A stretch of DNA of 37,817 nt from an uncultured Streptococcus sp. (GCA_902461025.1 CABPWC010000004.1:1-37817); one strand, 5' to 3'; positions 7,736 through 18,200 are shown, numbered from the stretch's first letter. Numbers and translations: made by a program. Notes: generated by a model from the letters alone, not told the origin.

Positions 7736-8775
7736 AGTAAAGTAGATGTCCTTTCTTTAAAGATGAATTTCTTCTGAACAGTCCATGAGACCACAAAGAG
7801 AAGAATACCGACAATAATCTTAGAAATTAGGAGATTAATACCAAATACAGTAAAGAATAGACGAATAAGCAGAGTATCTAACATAAAGAGTCCAACTGCT
7901 AAACCAAAGTATCCTATTCCTGTCTTGGCAAGGCTATCGTCGTTTTTAAAGACTAGTTTTTTATTTGTAGAGTAGTTAAAAACAGAGCTGGTCACACGGG
8001 CTAGACCGTTAGCTAGGAAAATTCGAAAACTCGTCGGAACTGTTGGTAAAACCAAGATTGCAATAGCGTAAACAAGGTAGTCTACAACAAAACTACTGAG
8101 AGATGACAAGGCAAATTTAAAAATATTTTTATAAATCATTAATCCATCTCTGATTGGACGGAAGTGTGAACCCTCATTATCATTGATATAAACTGTCTCA
8201 ATAGGAACTTCTAAAATTTGATATTCTTTGCTTGCTTTGAGCAGCATGTTCATTTCGTATTCGTAACGATTTCCTTCTATTTTTAACATAAAAGGAATAA
8301 GATTTGTTGTAAAAGCACGAAGCCCTGTTTGTGTATCCGTTACTCCTACTCCTGTTTGTAGTTTAAAGAGTGCTTTTGTTAAGCTATTTCCAAAACGGCT
8401 ACGAAGAGGTACTTTTCCAGTGAAGGCACGCACACCTAAAATTAACTTGTTAGGATTTTCAGATGCTTTATTAGCTGTACGGAAAATATCCCAAATCTTA
8501 TGCTGACCATCTGCGTCTGCCGTAACGACCGTTCCATAGCTATTTTGTTTTTGAATATACGCAAAAGCCGTTTTAAGTGCTTGGCCTTTACCTTGGTTCA
8601 CTTGGTGACGGAGTACCGTAGCATATTGTTCTGCTTTATCAAAGATATTTTGACACTTTGATGAACTACCGTCGTCGATAACTAAAATACGAAAATCACT
8701 CTTTTCGTGTATTTTTTCGATGAGTTTGATAAGTTTATTATCAGGTTGATAAGCTGGAATTACTATATAGTTCAT
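7732..8775 (-). CDS. GT2 glycosyltransferase fused to GtrA-like membrane domain
   Basis: Protein of 347 residues. Residues 1-215 are a GT2 glycosyltransferase of the dolichyl-phosphate-mannose-synthase type: VIPAYQPD, ILVIDDGSSS, and TADADGQH (the metal-binding DxD). Residues about 220-345 are a GtrA-like four-helix domain (KKLVFKND, QKKFIFKER), linked in its family to moving or presenting undecaprenyl-phosphate sugars across the membrane. The fusion therefore likely makes and flips a lipid-linked monosaccharide used outside the cell. AGAAAGGAG precedes the ATG. It is first of three overlapping genes and has a CiaR-like site upstream. Sugar and acceptor are unknown. Confidence 0.88.
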   Translation of the reverse strand: MNYIVIPAYQPDNKLIKLIEKIHEKSDFRILVIDDGSSSKCQNIFDKAEQYATVLRHQVNQGKGQALKTAFAYIQKQNSYGTVVTADADGQHKIWDIFRTANKASENPNKLILGVRAFTGKVPLRSRFGNSLTKALFKLQTGVGVTDTQTGLRAFTTNLIPFMLKIEGNRYEYEMNMLLKASKEYQILEVPIETVYINDNEGSHFRPIRDGLMIYKNIFKFALSSLSSFVVDYLVYAIAILVLPTVPTSFRIFLANGLARVTSSVFNYSTNKKLVFKNDDSLAKTGIGYFGLAVGLFMLDTLLIRLFFTVFGINLLISKIIVGILLFVVSWTVQKKFIFKERTSTLL

Positions 8776-8804
8776 ACCGGCACTCCTTTCTTAGTGATAG
8801 TATA

Positions 8805-8852
8805 ACTATACAGAACATCGCTTAAAGATACCTTATATAAGTTTTCTTTAAG
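8805..8852 (-). promoter_or_regulatory. Candidate CiaR-type promoter of the GT2-GtrA operon
   Basis: On the - strand: TATAAG, 5 nt, TTTAAG (8821-8837), then exactly 10 nt, then TATAGT (8805-8810). This matches the TTTAAG-N5-TTTAAG direct repeat of CiaR sites, with one mismatch, at the spacing I recall for CiaR-activated promoters. The same bases form a 32-bp dyad (8821-8852; 14 of 16 positions pair), so the repeat also reads on the + strand, where no good -10 follows. Regulator assignment is inference. Confidence 0.5.
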
Positions 8853-8962
8853 AAAAAGTTCAGGATAATTTAAGGTTTTGAAAAGATTTTAAATCGTTGT
8901 TTGTAATAAATATACATATTATCCTTTAAATGCTTCAAACTTCACTTAACAAATCATTCAAA

Positions 8963-8990
8963 TAAAAAAGTCAGCCCCAAAGGGTTGACT
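8963..8990 (-). terminator. Terminator of third LPXTG gene
   Basis: A 9-bp stem (8969-8977 with 8982-8990, one wobble) followed on the - strand by TTTTTTA, 24 nt past the stop codon. Confidence 0.85.
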
Positions 8991-9013
8991 CATGTTAAAT
9001 CTTTGACTGAGAC

Positions 9014-10816
9014 TCACCTATTATCGTGTGTCACTTTTAATAGTGAAATTCCAAAGAATCCCATTAGAATAGCTGCGAATGTATAGAATAGTTGAGAATT
9101 TGACTCACCAGTATTTGGTAGCTCTGTTTGGTCCGCTACAGATTTTGACTCTGCTTCTGTTGCCTTTTCGGAACTATAAGTCTGTGCCTGTCCAGGTTCT
9201 GAACTTGAACCGGGAGTCGGTTCTACTGTGGTTGTTGTTGTTGGCTCTACTGTCGTTGTTGTTGTTGGCTCTACTGTCGTTGTTGTTGTTGGTTCTACTG
9301 TCGTTGTTGTTGTTGGTTCTACTGTCGTTGTTGTTGTCGGATCTACTGTCGTTGTTGTTGGTTCTACTGTCGTTGTTGTTGTCGGATCTACTGTCGTTGT
9401 TGTTGGCTCTACTGTCGTTGTTATGATTTCCTTTTCATATTCATAAGTAATATGAACTGTTCCATTTTTTAACGTTCCAGTTTCCGAATCAGAAGAAGTC
9501 GAGAGTCCAACAAGACGATATGTGATTCCATCAACCATTATTTTGTCAGGACGTTCAATGCTATTATCTCCTACTTTGTATGTAACCAACTCTCCAGTTG
9601 AATCATAGATAGGAAATTCAGAAATCTTGTTGTATGTTTCTTTTAATTTTTGGTTAGTACCTTTGATAAGATAATCTATAATTACATTACCTATATATAA
9701 AGCCGATACATCTTGGTCAGCCATATCTTCTTTTTCAGATACATAATAAACAACTTTCGTGTTTGCCCTTAGCGTAAATTTATCAACATAATTGAAAAAA
9801 GTTGATTTATCTATATTGGTATCTTCAGGAATTCTTGTCCAATCACCATTATTTGGGGTGATATAGGTAGTTGGATTGGACACTGACTTGATAAGATGAC
9901 CATTACTTACATAACTTTCATCAATAGATGAAGGATCTCCCATACCACCAATGTCGTCACTATCCAAGTCGGCAGCAAAATAATGGTTAGAATATTCTTC
10001 TAAGTTTTGAGAGCCTGTTTCATAGCTATTAACACCACCTTCTTGACTAGCTTTCCAAACCATTCTAGCATCAATTGCTAAGTATTTGATTTTTTTAGCT
10101 TCTTCCATTGGAACTGTGACTTCTACTTTGTAAGCTTGACTATTATCAAAATTGGTAAACAAACCATAAGATTCAACTTTACCATCTGTCATATAACCAT
10201 ATTCGTAGTTGCTGGTATTGACTACGTAAGGTGTTTTTCCTGCTTCCAGTTCCTCAACGGTCGGAGTATTAAAGGTTTCGCGATCATATTTTTCTGTATC
10301 ATCAAAGCTAATCTCTGTCATTGGCTTATTGACATTGATAGGATTGCCCTTAGCATCTCGTGTACCAACAAGAGTGAATTGTACCGTAGCATTCTTAATC
10401 TTTGGAACTCGAATCAAAAGATCATTTACTGTTTGTGTATGGTCACTAGTATGCATTCTCTGGTAAGCAACTATATAGCTATAAGTGACACTCTTCCCAT
10501 CTTTACTTATAGTAGCATTCTGCCCCTCTACGTTAACATGGCCACCTTCAGAAATAACATTATCGTTTAGTTTTGTTTCTACGTTATTTTCTTCTGTTAC
10601 AGCAATAGATGATTCGAATGATTTGTTAGAGTCATCAATTTGGTTTGATGTAGAAGACTCTATTTTTGAGATGCTATTATCACTATAACCCGAATTTTCT
10701 TGGATAGCAATAGTTTCTGTACTTATATTCTCATCAGATTTAACAATGAATTGTGTATATGAATTCAATACAAAAATTGAAAATGATGTAAGCCCTAATT
10801 TTACTAATTTATTCAT
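9014..10816 (-). CDS. LPXTG-anchored surface protein with MucBP-like domain
   Basis: Surface protein of 600 residues. The N-terminus (basic start, hydrophobic 7-25) is signal-like but lacks a clear AxA cleavage site. A Ser/Asn/Glu-rich stretch runs to about 90, followed by a large unrecognised globular region (about 90-370). Residues about 376-462 resemble a MucBP module (GNVIIDYLIKGTN through HITYEYE), a family tied to mucin and glycan binding. Then come Thr/Val/Pro repeats (about 466-528), a Ser/Glu-rich spacer, LPNTG (566-570), a hydrophobic span and a short tail. The stalk differs from those of the two adhesins at the left end. It has its own promoter and terminator. Adhesin role is likely; ligand unknown. 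Confidence 0.88.
   Translation of the reverse strand: MNKLVKLGLTSFSIFVLNSYTQFIVKSDENISTETIAIQENSGYSDNSISKIESSTSNQIDDSNKSFESSIAVTEENNVETKLNDNVISEGGHVNVEGQNATISKDGKSVTYSYIVAYQRMHTSDHTQTVNDLLIRVPKIKNATVQFTLVGTRDAKGNPINVNKPMTEISFDDTEKYDRETFNTPTVEELEAGKTPYVVNTSNYEYGYMTDGKVESYGLFTNFDNSQAYKVEVTVPMEEAKKIKYLAIDARMVWKASQEGGVNSYETGSQNLEEYSNHYFAADLDSDDIGGMGDPSSIDESYVSNGHLIKSVSNPTTYITPNNGDWTRIPEDTNIDKSTFFNYVDKFTLRANTKVVYYVSEKEDMADQDVSALYIGNVIIDYLIKGTNQKLKETYNKISEFPIYDSTGELVTYKVGDNSIERPDKIMVDGITYRLVGLSTSSDSETGTLKNGTVHITYEYEKEIITTTVEPTTTTVDPTTTTTVEPTTTTVDPTTTTTVEPTTTTTVEPTTTTTVEPTTTTTVEPTTTTTVEPTPGSSSEPGQAQTYSSEKATEAESKSVADQTELPNTGESNSQLFYTFAAILMGFFGISLLKVTHDNR
9218..9420 (-). repeat. Thr/Val/Pro stalk repeat (TTTTTVEP)
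   Basis: Nine in-frame units ending in V(E/D)P with a period of 7 or 8 codons (21 or 24 bp), mostly TTTTTVEP with two TTTTVDP-type units. Confidence 0.9.
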
Positions 10817-10883
10817 TTGAAAAGACTCCTATTAAAAATACCAACTATAAAAACAAAATCACTTGTCTAAATAACCATAATCT

Positions 10884-10912
10884 ATTGTAAACGAAAGTTA
10901 ATTAAAATGCAA
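10884..10912 (-). promoter_or_regulatory. Promoter of third LPXTG gene
   Basis: TTGCAT (10907-10912), a 17-bp spacer, then TACAAT (10884-10889) on the - strand, about 68 nt before the ATG. Confidence 0.7.
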
Positions 10913-11038
10913 GGAATTATACAATTTATATACTTTATAAACGTTTTTTTTATAATTTTTTAAAAGTAACAGAGTCATAAATATTTTTAATTAACTAGCT
11001 TAAGCCCCTTCGCTTATAATGGAACAGTATTTCTTCTT

Positions 11039-11536
11039 TTACTCTATTTTATCTCTTAATTTCTCGACGAAGAGATAGGCTGCAGGACAGGTTAGAGTGT
11101 TTTTGATAGTCAAGTTATTGATTTGATAAATCTTTTTACGGTCGGTATGTGGAAATTCTCTACAAGCCTTGGGACGGACATCATAGATGGAACAGAGATT
11201 GTCACCGCCAAGAAATGGACATGGCATTGACTTAAAGATCTTATCACCGTCTTCATCTACCTGTAGAAATTCATCTTCGAAGGCTGGTAATTTCATTTTA
11301 AAGTACTTGGCAATGCGTGTGATATCTGCTTCTTTAAAGTCTGGTCCAAGGCTCTTGCAACAGTTTGCACAGGCTGTACAATCAATTTCTTCAAAAACTT
11401 CCTGGTGAATCTCCAGCGCAATCTTATCTAGGTTTTTTGGAGCTTTCTTTTTCAGATTTCCAAGAAATTTACGATGCTCTTTTTGCTTTTGTAAAGCTAA
11501 TTGGTGATAGTATTCGATATCGATTTCTTTTGGCAT
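11039..11536 (-). CDS. YkgJ-family cysteine cluster protein
   Basis: Protein of 165 residues with the YkgJ/UPF0153 cysteine pattern: CTACANCC in the middle, then MPCPFLGGDNLCSIYDVRPKACREFP, and a last Cys in LTCPAAY. The cysteines are arranged as for a metal or Fe-S site; the biochemical function of the family is not settled. The N-terminal 45 residues are Lys-rich and helical. It lies just after rexA but has its own extended -10 (11565-11573), and the rexA terminator lies in between, so it is probably a separate unit. No convincing terminator was seen after it. Confidence 0.85.
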   Translation of the reverse strand: MPKEIDIEYYHQLALQKQKEHRKFLGNLKKKAPKNLDKIALEIHQEVFEEIDCTACANCCKSLGPDFKEADITRIAKYFKMKLPAFEDEFLQVDEDGDKIFKSMPCPFLGGDNLCSIYDVRPKACREFPHTDRKKIYQINNLTIKNTLTCPAAYLFVEKLRDKIE

Positions 11537-11564
11537 AGATTCTTTTACATCCTTTTCTGAAACT

Positions 11565-11573
11565 AGTATACCA
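11565..11573 (-). promoter_or_regulatory. Extended -10 of the ykgJ-like gene
   Basis: TGGTATACT on the - strand, 29 nt before the ATG. It has no good -35 and lies right beside the rexA terminator. Confidence 0.5.
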
Positions 11574-11587
11574 TAACTGAAAATAAA

Positions 11588-11618
11588 TAAAAACTACTGC
11601 CAAGGAAGGCAATAGTTT
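11588..11618 (-). terminator. Terminator of rexBA operon
   Basis: An 11-bp stem (11591-11601 with 11608-11618) fully paired on - (one G-U), followed by TTTTTATTTATT, 9 nt past the rexA stop. Confidence 0.85.
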
Positions 11619-11626
11619 ATACAAGA

Positions 11627-14600
11627 TTAGTTAACTTCTACTATTTCAACCATATCTTTGCCTAGCAAAATCAGATATTTTTCAATCTTATCTATCTCAT
11701 AAGAACGGGATAAGGCTTCTGCATAAAGGTCTAATTGACCTCTATAACGTTCAATCAGTTGACTTGGATATTCATAATGATCTGTCTTGTAGTCAAAGAG
11801 AATAATCTTATCTTCATAGAGGAGATAACCATCTAAGATTCCACGAACAACAAAGTCTTCCTGACTCTTATCATCTCGTTTTAACATTGAGAAAGGTTGT
11901 TCTCGATAAAGTTTATCTTGGTTTGCAAGAATCACTTGACCAAGATCTGTATCAAAGAAAGACAAGATTTTTTCTAGATTTACTTTATCTTTAACCGCTG
12001 AGCTCGCTTGTACTTGTTCTAAGGCTTCTGCTAGAGTTTCTATACTTGGCTTTTGAGAAAGGTTGATTCGTTGCATGAGTTCATGGGTGGCACTACCAAT
12101 CTCAGCTCCAGTGACTTTTTCTGTCTTGGAGAAGTCTGGAAGTTCAAACTGAATCATAGTTTCTTTTGATTTAGATTGACCAGCTACTACTACACCTTCC
12201 ATATCCATGACTGGTTCATAAAACTTCTTAATCTGGCTTGGGGTCTGAACACTCGGAAGATTAATCGCAGCTCTGTGGATTTCATTATATACTTCCACTT
12301 CTTTCAGCATTTCTAAAGCTTCCTTAATGGTATCAGACTGACGGTTACTCGCCTGAGAAAAATCTTGGAGCTGGCTTTTATTTTCCAATTCTCCAATAGC
12401 TTCTTTGGTCAGCTGTTCTTCACCTTCAAAGCGCACACTAAAGTGTAAGTCGTCTTTAGAAAAGGCCTGATAGATGGCCCAAATCCAGTCCTGGAAATTT
12501 TGAGCGTTGAGTCTAGTTTCACGAGTCAAAAGACCTTTCCCATTTGTCGTATATTCTTTAGACTCCAACTTTTCTCGAGATCCCTTTCCGACTAGATAGA
12601 GCTTTTTCTCAGCACGAGTCATGGCTACATAAAGTAAACGCATAAGTTCAGAATAGCTTGCTAATTGGAGCTCTTCCTCATTTTGAGTATAAGTCAAGCT
12701 TGGAATAGATAACTTTATAGTTGTTGGAAGATATTTCTCTTTTGCGTTTGTAGCGACTCTAGCTACGTACTTAAGACCAAGGCCGTTTTTTCGACTTAGG
12801 ATCACTTCAGACATAGAATCTTGCTTGTTAAATTGCTGATCAATATTGAGAATAAAGACATAAGGGAACTCAAGCCCCTTACTCTTATGAATACTCATCA
12901 GCTCAACAGCATCCTTAGGTGGAGCTACAGCGACACTAGCAAGGTCATGCTTAGCCTCTAAGACTTGATCAATCATAGCAATGAAACGAGATAAACCTTT
13001 AAAATTACTCTTTTCAAACTGGTCAGCTCGTAGAGCTAGAGCGTAGAGGTTGGCCTGTCTAGCCTGACCATTTGGCAAAGCACCAACATAATCATAGTAG
13101 AAACGTTCGCTATAAATTTTCCAAATAAGGTCATAAAGTGAATGTGTTTTGGAATATAAACGCCAAGAATTAACAGTTTCCATGAAAAGTTTGAGTTTTT
13201 TATGGAGTTCAGATGTTATCAAATCCTTTTGAGGACTAGTTTGGGCTTGTGCATTGACTATTTTTTCATAAAAGTTCTCTTGAACCTTATCCTCAGAATT
13301 TTGAAGAGCTAGACGAGCCAATTCATCTTCATCAAAGCTAAACATAGGAGACTTCATGAGAGCTACTAAAGCAAAGTCTTGGAGAGGATTATGGATAACA
13401 CGAAGAGTATCCAACATAACCTGCACTTCTAAAGATTGCAAATAATTGTTTAGAGCACCATCAGTTTTAACTGGGATCCCATATTCCGACAAAGCAAGTA
13501 AAACTTGGTCATTCCGGCTTCTGCTGGCAGTCAAGAGAGCAATGTCATTGAAAGGAACCCCTTTATCATTATGAAGATGCAATATCTCCTTGATGACCAT
13601 TCGCATTTCACCAGTCAGTTTGTTGGTCGAAAACTCTTCCTCTTCCTTAGAATCACCGTCAACATCCTTATCATACAAGAGGACTTCTGCTTTGTTTTCT
13701 GGATTTGGCTGTAAATCAGTATTTCCGAAAACAAGTTGATGCATGCCGTCATAAGATATCTCTCCAACTTCTTCATCCATGAGATGCTTAAAGACATCAT
13801 TAGTGGCATCTAAAACTTCTGAACTACTACGGAAGTTTTCCTTAAGCAGTATTAATTGACCTTCGTTGCTATCTTGAGCGAAGCTGTGGAATTTTTCGTT
13901 GAAGATTTGTGGATCTGCTTGTCTGAAACGATAAATAGACTGCTTAATATCGCCCACCATAAAACGATTGTAGCCGTTTGAGAGGAGTTCCAACATTCTT
14001 TCTTGGATATGGTTGGTATCTTGGTACTCATCGACCATGACTTCGTGGAAGCGTTCCTGATACTCTTGTTGCACCTGAGGGAAGTTTTCCAATATCTCAA
14101 TGGTATAGTGGCTAATATCAGCAAATTCAAAGGCATTTTCTTCACGTTTACGCTTTCGATAGGCATCAACAAAATCACTCATGAAAACTTGAAAAGTCTT
14201 TGCTAAGTCCCAAGACTCTTGATGATATTTTTCCTGGAATTTCAATAAAGTAATTTGGTCATTTAGTGCAATTAGCTTTTCAAACTTATCTTTTCTCTCT
14301 TGGTTGTATGCTTCTTTTAGAACTTGGAGTTCGGCCTTACGACTAGCATTTGTAAGAGCACGGCCACCCTTATCCTTAGAAATACCCACAACTCGCTCTA
14401 AAACCTCTTGGTATTGCTTAAAAGTTGATTCAGGCGTTAAAGCTCCAATTTCGTCAAGAACTTGTTGGATAGATTCTAGGTAAGCTGCTTTTCCAAATTC
14501 CTTGGCATCATTCTCTAAATGATAACGGAAAAAGTTTTCTAAATCCCAGAGTTTTTCCTTTATATCTTCTGCTAGTTTTTCTTTAGCAATGGTAAAATCA

Positions 14601-15277
14601 GCTTTTTCGAAGCCTTTTAAGAAAGATTCCTGTAACCAAGCCTGAGGATTACTAGTGGATTGTAAGAACTCATAAATCATATAGACTTGTTTCCGCAATC
14701 CACGTGCATCCTTGCTTTTGCCTGCAAAGTTCTTGACCAGCTGACTAAACTTGGCTTGTTCCTGATTTTGGTAGTGTCTTTCAAAAACTTGCTGAAAGAC
14801 TTCATTTTTTAAGAGGAGTTGCTCACTTTCATTCTGAAGAATGCGAAAGTTTGGAGCCAAATCAATAAGATAACCATGTTTAGCTAGGAACTTTTGAGTA
14901 AAAGAGTCCATAGTTCCGATGGCAGCATTGGGTAAATCAGCTAATTGTCTGCCGAGGTGTTTTTTCAATTCCAAATCTTGAGTCTCTTGGATTTGTTGAC
15001 TGATTTTCTTTTCCAAGCGTTCTTTTAACTCAGTTGCTGCTTTAACCGTAAAGGTTGAAATAAAGAGTTGGCGAATTTCTACACCACGCGCTAGTTGATC
15101 AAGAATTCGTTCAGCTATGACAAAGGTTTTCCCCGATCCAGCAGATGCTGAGACCAAAATATTTTGACCAGAACTGTAAATAGCTTGAATTTGCTCGGCA
15201 GTTTTCTTAGGCTTCTTATCAGAATTCGCTTCTGCTACTTGCAACTTTTCAATCTCTTCTTGGGATAAAAATTTCAT
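11627..15277 (-). CDS. rexA: ATP-dependent helicase/nuclease RexA (AddA type)
   Basis: The motor subunit of RexAB, the streptococcal counterpart of AddAB/RecBCD, which unwinds and resects DNA at double-strand breaks and prepares 3' ends for RecA. The 1216 residues match the usual length. UvrD-like motifs are present: Walker A ASAGSGKTF (44-52), MVDEYQDTNH (motif II), VGDIKQSIYRFR (motif III), SIHKSKGLEFP (motif V) and LYVAMTRAEKKLYL (motif VI). A RecB-type nuclease domain ends the protein, with ILFDYKTD (catalytic Asp near 1162). The ATG overlaps the rexB stop by 4 nt (ATGA), so the two subunits are translationally coupled. Confidence 0.97.
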   Translation of the reverse strand: MKFLSQEEIEKLQVAEANSDKKPKKTAEQIQAIYSSGQNILVSASAGSGKTFVIAERILDQLARGVEIRQLFISTFTVKAATELKERLEKKISQQIQETQDLELKKHLGRQLADLPNAAIGTMDSFTQKFLAKHGYLIDLAPNFRILQNESEQLLLKNEVFQQVFERHYQNQEQAKFSQLVKNFAGKSKDARGLRKQVYMIYEFLQSTSNPQAWLQESFLKGFEKADFTIAKEKLAEDIKEKLWDLENFFRYHLENDAKEFGKAAYLESIQQVLDEIGALTPESTFKQYQEVLERVVGISKDKGGRALTNASRKAELQVLKEAYNQERKDKFEKLIALNDQITLLKFQEKYHQESWDLAKTFQVFMSDFVDAYRKRKREENAFEFADISHYTIEILENFPQVQQEYQERFHEVMVDEYQDTNHIQERMLELLSNGYNRFMVGDIKQSIYRFRQADPQIFNEKFHSFAQDSNEGQLILLKENFRSSSEVLDATNDVFKHLMDEEVGEISYDGMHQLVFGNTDLQPNPENKAEVLLYDKDVDGDSKEEEEFSTNKLTGEMRMVIKEILHLHNDKGVPFNDIALLTASRSRNDQVLLALSEYGIPVKTDGALNNYLQSLEVQVMLDTLRVIHNPLQDFALVALMKSPMFSFDEDELARLALQNSEDKVQENFYEKIVNAQAQTSPQKDLITSELHKKLKLFMETVNSWRLYSKTHSLYDLIWKIYSERFYYDYVGALPNGQARQANLYALALRADQFEKSNFKGLSRFIAMIDQVLEAKHDLASVAVAPPKDAVELMSIHKSKGLEFPYVFILNIDQQFNKQDSMSEVILSRKNGLGLKYVARVATNAKEKYLPTTIKLSIPSLTYTQNEEELQLASYSELMRLLYVAMTRAEKKLYLVGKGSREKLESKEYTTNGKGLLTRETRLNAQNFQDWIWAIYQAFSKDDLHFSVRFEGEEQLTKEAIGELENKSQLQDFSQASNRQSDTIKEALEMLKEVEVYNEIHRAAINLPSVQTPSQIKKFYEPVMDMEGVVVAGQSKSKETMIQFELPDFSKTEKVTGAEIGSATHELMQRINLSQKPSIETLAEALEQVQASSAVKDKVNLEKILSFFDTDLGQVILANQDKLYREQPFSMLKRDDKSQEDFVVRGILDGYLLYEDKIILFDYKTDHYEYPSQLIERYRGQLDLYAEALSRSYEIDKIEKYLILLGKDMVEIVEVN

Positions 15278-18200
15278 CGCTCCAACTCCTCTCTAATTTT
15301 ATTAAACCATGCTTCCTTATCATTGCTCTTAGCCACCTTATCTAGCAATCTAGCTTGCCCTAGATGGTAATTGGCTTCAAAACCTGTAATGGCTTGATAT
15401 TGTTGAACATATGGTGCAATGCTTCTGCCGTCTTCTGTATAGGGATTGATAGCAAATTTACCAGATAAAATCTTCTCTGCAGCCTTTTTGTAGATAAGAG
15501 CATTATAGTCCAGCAACAACTTGAATTCCTCATCAGACAACTGATAGGTCTTGTTTTTGTTGTATAGTTCCCCAAGGTTCTGTATCTCTTTTTCGAGAAA
15601 TAGCCCTTGATATTTCATACTCTTAGAAGTTTCCGCTAAAGCCTTTGAAAGAGTTTTAACAGCTTGTAAAGACTGAACTGGCTCCGCCATCTCTAAATAC
15701 ATAGCACCAAAAAAGTCTCTATTTCCTTCTTTTTTAAGCGCTGCTAGGTAGGTCGGTAATTGCGAGTTCAGGCCGTTATAAAAAAGAGGGAAGTTAAACT
15801 GAGTTAGAGATGATTTGTAATCGACAACACCTATAGCATCACTGGTCTTCAAGCGGTCGATGCGGTCAACTTTACCACGGACATAGACATTTCTGCCATT
15901 ATCTAACTGAACAAAAGCTTGTTCCTTGCCACCAAAGACTGCTTCTTCCTGAATGGTTTCAATTTCAGAATTGTGACGCAAAATGTGTCCTGTAGCGCGT
16001 GCAACATCCAAGAGGACTTCCTTGCTTAATTGGGCTTCCAAACTTTCCTGATAAATAGCTTGAAACTCGCGCTCTTGGCTGGTTTCAGAGATTGCTTGTT
16101 CTAAACGACGGTCAAAAGGTGTATCAACAGGAAGTTTCATAGCGCGTTCAAAAATACGATGCAAGAAATTCCCATGGCTTCGAGCATCAGGTCGCAAACG
16201 TAATTCTTCCTGCAAGCCTAAGACATATCGAAGGAAATAACTGTATTCGTTTCGATAAAACTCTGTCAATCCCGAAGTTGATAGATAAAAATCTTGATCT
16301 TGAGGATACAAGGCTTCCAAAGTTTCAATAGCTAAGGTCTTACTTTTTGGACTTGTCGGTAGGACAGGATTATCAAGACCTTGATCTTCTAATTTTCTCC
16401 CCATAACACGAGCTAGAACCTTTATAAAGGTTAAGTCCTGCTCACTTGTCTCCATATCACCTTGCTGGTGATAAGCAACAAGACTAGACAGAAGACTGTG
16501 ATAAGAACCAATATCATCCTTTGATAGGTTTTTTCGATCGATTCTCTTTTCAATCTTGGTAAAACCAAAATCCTGCAATTCTTTCAGATAAACTGACTCT
16601 TTACTCTCGTTTTCATTGAGTAAACTAGGCGCTGATAAGACTAATTGCTTCTTAGCAGAATTTACCAAAGAAAGCATGGTATAGCGATTCTTCTTAAGAT
16701 TTTCATGACTAGCAATCAATAATTGAGAGCCATCTTCAGTACCTTGGTTTAAAACTTCTCTTTCTTCATCACTCAAAAGACTGGTATTTTGGGTGATTTT
16801 AGGTAGATGATCCTGGATTAAGCCGAGTGCATAGATGTAATCAGAAGTTAAAGGCGAAATCAAATCATAACTTTGCACCAGAACCGTATCTACCGTTGCA
16901 GGGATTGTACGATAATTTGATAAGGACATCCCTGAATGAAGAAGAGCCAAGAAATCATCTAAAGCAACCTGAGTCCCCTCAAATACGGTCGCAAATTGCT
17001 CCATTACGTGGCAAAATGCCTTCCAGACCTCTTCTTGTCTTTCTTGCTCTGTCGCATCCATCGTTTCAGATAAGGATTGTAATTGCTTGGTCACAGATGC
17101 ATCCTTCAAAAAGTTGTTCCATTTTGTAAGGATATTTTCAGTCTTTTGCTTACGACTGGATAATAAAGTTTCTAGTGGATTTAGAATACGAACACGAAGC
17201 TCATTTAATTTTTCTAAATCAAATTTCCCATGATGGTTTTTTGTAAATTCTTGTTTAAAGTTAGAAAGACCATCAATACCTAAATAGCGGATATATTGTT
17301 CAAAGCTATCGATTTCTTCTTGAGTAAGGTCGGTATATAAGCCAGTTCGCAAGAGATTAATCAAATCTTCATGACGGAAATAGTACCGTTTGAGACGTCC
17401 CACAGATTCTACAAATTGAGTCAAAGGATGATGAGCCATAGACTCGCTTCTCCCCAGATAGAAAGGAATCTGATATTGATTTAAAATTGTCTGCAAGGAC
17501 AGTTTATAAGACTCTACGTCTCCTAGTAAGATACGAAAATTCTTATAGCTAAGTTCTTGCTCTTGGTGCAATTTCTGGCGAATACTACGAGCAACGAGCT
17601 CCAGCTCTTCTTTTTGTGTCAGACAAGACCAGATTTGCAATTCTTCTCTATCCTTAGCATCCACTTCTAACCTAATTTCAGAATAATCATAAGCACTTTC
17701 CAGTAATTTTGAGGCCTTGGCAAAAGCATCAAGGTCTTTATGTTCTTGACATGCATCTTCTACCTTGGTCTGATATTTAAAAGCTAAATGACGTAGAAAT
17801 TCAACACTGGCTTGATAGAGGTTCCCTTCACTAAAAGAGCTATTATAGGCTCTCTTAGACGCATATACACCAATAATAATCTCAACACCCTTACGATGAA
17901 GTAAATCCACTAGGTGTTCCTCTTCTGCAGAAAAACGAGTGAAACCATCAATGACTAGGGCAATTTTACTAAAATCACTACTTACCTTGTTTTCTTCGAT
18001 AGCATCAATCAGATAGGATAATGGACTCCCCTGTGAAACTTGACCTTGATTTAAATATGCTGTTACCTTTTCAAAAATTAAGAGTAAATCAGAGCGTTTA
18101 TCAGCATCTGTCAAACTTTCCAAGTCCAAAAAACTCATCTTTGCAGTTGAAATTTCATGATAAATCTCAATCAGTTGCTGGATGAATTGCGGATCTTGCT

